Origin: Bordetella parapertussis
GTDB lineage: Bacteria; Pseudomonadota; Gammaproteobacteria; Burkholderiales; SG8-41
Length of the DNA: 12,801 nucleotides
Assembly: GCA_945870465.1 (NCBI GenBank)
Contig: CAMBSS010000122.1
Span: forward strand, 1 to 12,801
Reading direction: 5' to 3'
The translations under genes were made by a program, and so were the position numbers. Below, piece by piece: positions 12,203 to 12,801 of the stretch. Position 1 is the first letter of the stretch, and each line of letters opens with the position of its first letter. The notes under the pieces were generated by a model that saw only the letters and a program-made list of their open reading frames with translations, searched no databases and was not told where the DNA came from.

Positions 12203-12801
12203 ATGGCAACTCTGATCAGAGGCAGGCTCGCTGAGCTGGTGCATGGCATCCGTTACCGGGACCTGCCACCGGAAGTCGTCGTCGCAGCCAAGCGCGTCAT
12301 TCTCGATACGCTGGCGTGCGCGGTTGGCGCCATCCGCAGCGAACCCGCCGCGATAGTGCGCGGCGTCGCGCGGCAACTCGGCGGCAATGCGGAAGCCACC
12401 ACCCTGGGCGACGGCGGCAAGACTTCATGCGCACTGGCGACGCTGGTCAACGGCACGCTGATTCGCTATCTCGACAACAACGACTACTACTTCGGGTTGG
12501 ATTCGGCGCATCCGAGCGGCAATCTTGCGCCGGCACTCGCAGTCGCGGAGAAATGCGGGCGCAGCGGCAGCGACGTCATAGCTGCGCTGGTCGCCACTTA
12601 TGAAGTCCACCTCAGGCTGTGCGACGTGGTGGGCACTCCGGGAATCTCGGCGCGCGGCTGGCATCCGGGCACCGACATGCAATTTTCGAGCGCAGCACTC
12701 GCGGCGCGCTTGCTGAGCGACGATCCGCAAGTGACTGCCAACGCCATCGCAATCGCGGGCAGTCATCACAACACGCTGGCGCAGTCCCAGCGCGGGCATA
12801 T
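12203..12801 (+). CDS. MmgE/PrpD-family protein, 5' part only
   Basis: The open frame runs from the ATG at 12203 to the window end (199 codons, no stop), about the first 40-45 percent of a family member of roughly 450 residues. The family includes 2-methylcitrate dehydratase PrpD and other dehydratases, epimerases or decarboxylases acting on polycarboxylates. Visible features are the start LAELVHGIRYRDLPPEVV (9-26), KRVILDTLACAVGA (30-43), the NGTLIRYLDNNDYY segment (84-97), AHPSGN (103-108), ALAVAEKCGRSG (112-123), a GW-HPGTDMQF block (about 151-160) and SHHNTLAQSQRGH at the cut end (about 187-199). YLDNND and HPSGN recall PrpD proper more than distant relatives. A modest GGGA ribosome-binding site lies 5 bases before the ATG, and the receptor gene ends 19 bases upstream. 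Confidence 0.9.
   Translation, partial: MATLIRGRLAELVHGIRYRDLPPEVVVAAKRVILDTLACAVGAIRSEPAAIVRGVARQLGGNAEATTLGDGGKTSCALATLVNGTLIRYLDNNDYYFGLDSAHPSGNLAPALAVAEKCGRSGSDVIAALVATYEVHLRLCDVVGTPGISARGWHPGTDMQFSSAALAARLLSDDPQVTANAIAIAGSHHNTLAQSQRGH

Overview
The window looks like chromosomal DNA of a GC-rich betaproteobacterium, most likely Burkholderiales. The evidence is three Bug-type (TctC-family) tricarboxylate-receptor paralogues in 12.8 kb, a QueE with the C-x14-C-x2-C cluster motif described for Burkholderia, a surface-adhesin-E-like secreted protein, and a relic of the ABC_sub_bind family. This placement is inferred from gene content; no rRNA or tRNA gene is visible.

Regions. 1-464 holds no convincing gene: it carries a near-perfect tandem repeat with a 162-base period, each copy opening with a 17-base palindrome, followed by a nested inverted repeat. 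465-2685 (+) holds a Bug receptor and a cytoplasmic WD40-like (PD40) beta-propeller protein, separated by an inverted repeat. 2697-4357 (-) holds a small secreted protein of unknown function and the RNA ligase RtcB. 4498-5137 (+) holds a HigB/RelE-type toxin with an XRE antitoxin, transcribed divergently from rtcB, with a perfect 8+8 palindrome over the probable promoter. 5184-7406 (+) is a tight cluster of adhesin-E-like protein, a triple-domain QueD-like protein and QueE, the last two belonging to 7-deazaguanine (preQ0/queuosine) synthesis. 7407-7631 carries a second inverted repeat related to the one near 1500. 7632-8627 (+) is a second Bug receptor, facing a Tat-exported Rossmann-fold reductase-like protein at 8643-9395 (-). 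9667-9903 is an internally deleted ABC_sub_bind relic. 10007-12801 (+) reads as an operon of MFS transporter, third Bug receptor and MmgE/PrpD-family protein, the last cut by the window end.

How the parts fit. The outer regions look like carboxylate-uptake and catabolism modules: high-affinity periplasmic receptors beside a permease and a dehydratase-like enzyme, with no TctA/TctB membrane genes in view. The central block concerns RNA: RtcB repairs the kinds of RNA ends that endoribonucleases can leave, the toxin is probably such a ribonuclease, and QueD/QueE make a precursor of a tRNA modification.

The most unusual items are the three-domain QueD-like protein, in which only the middle domain keeps every catalytic and zinc residue, and the head-to-head pairing of a putative mRNA-cleaving toxin with an RNA-repair ligase.
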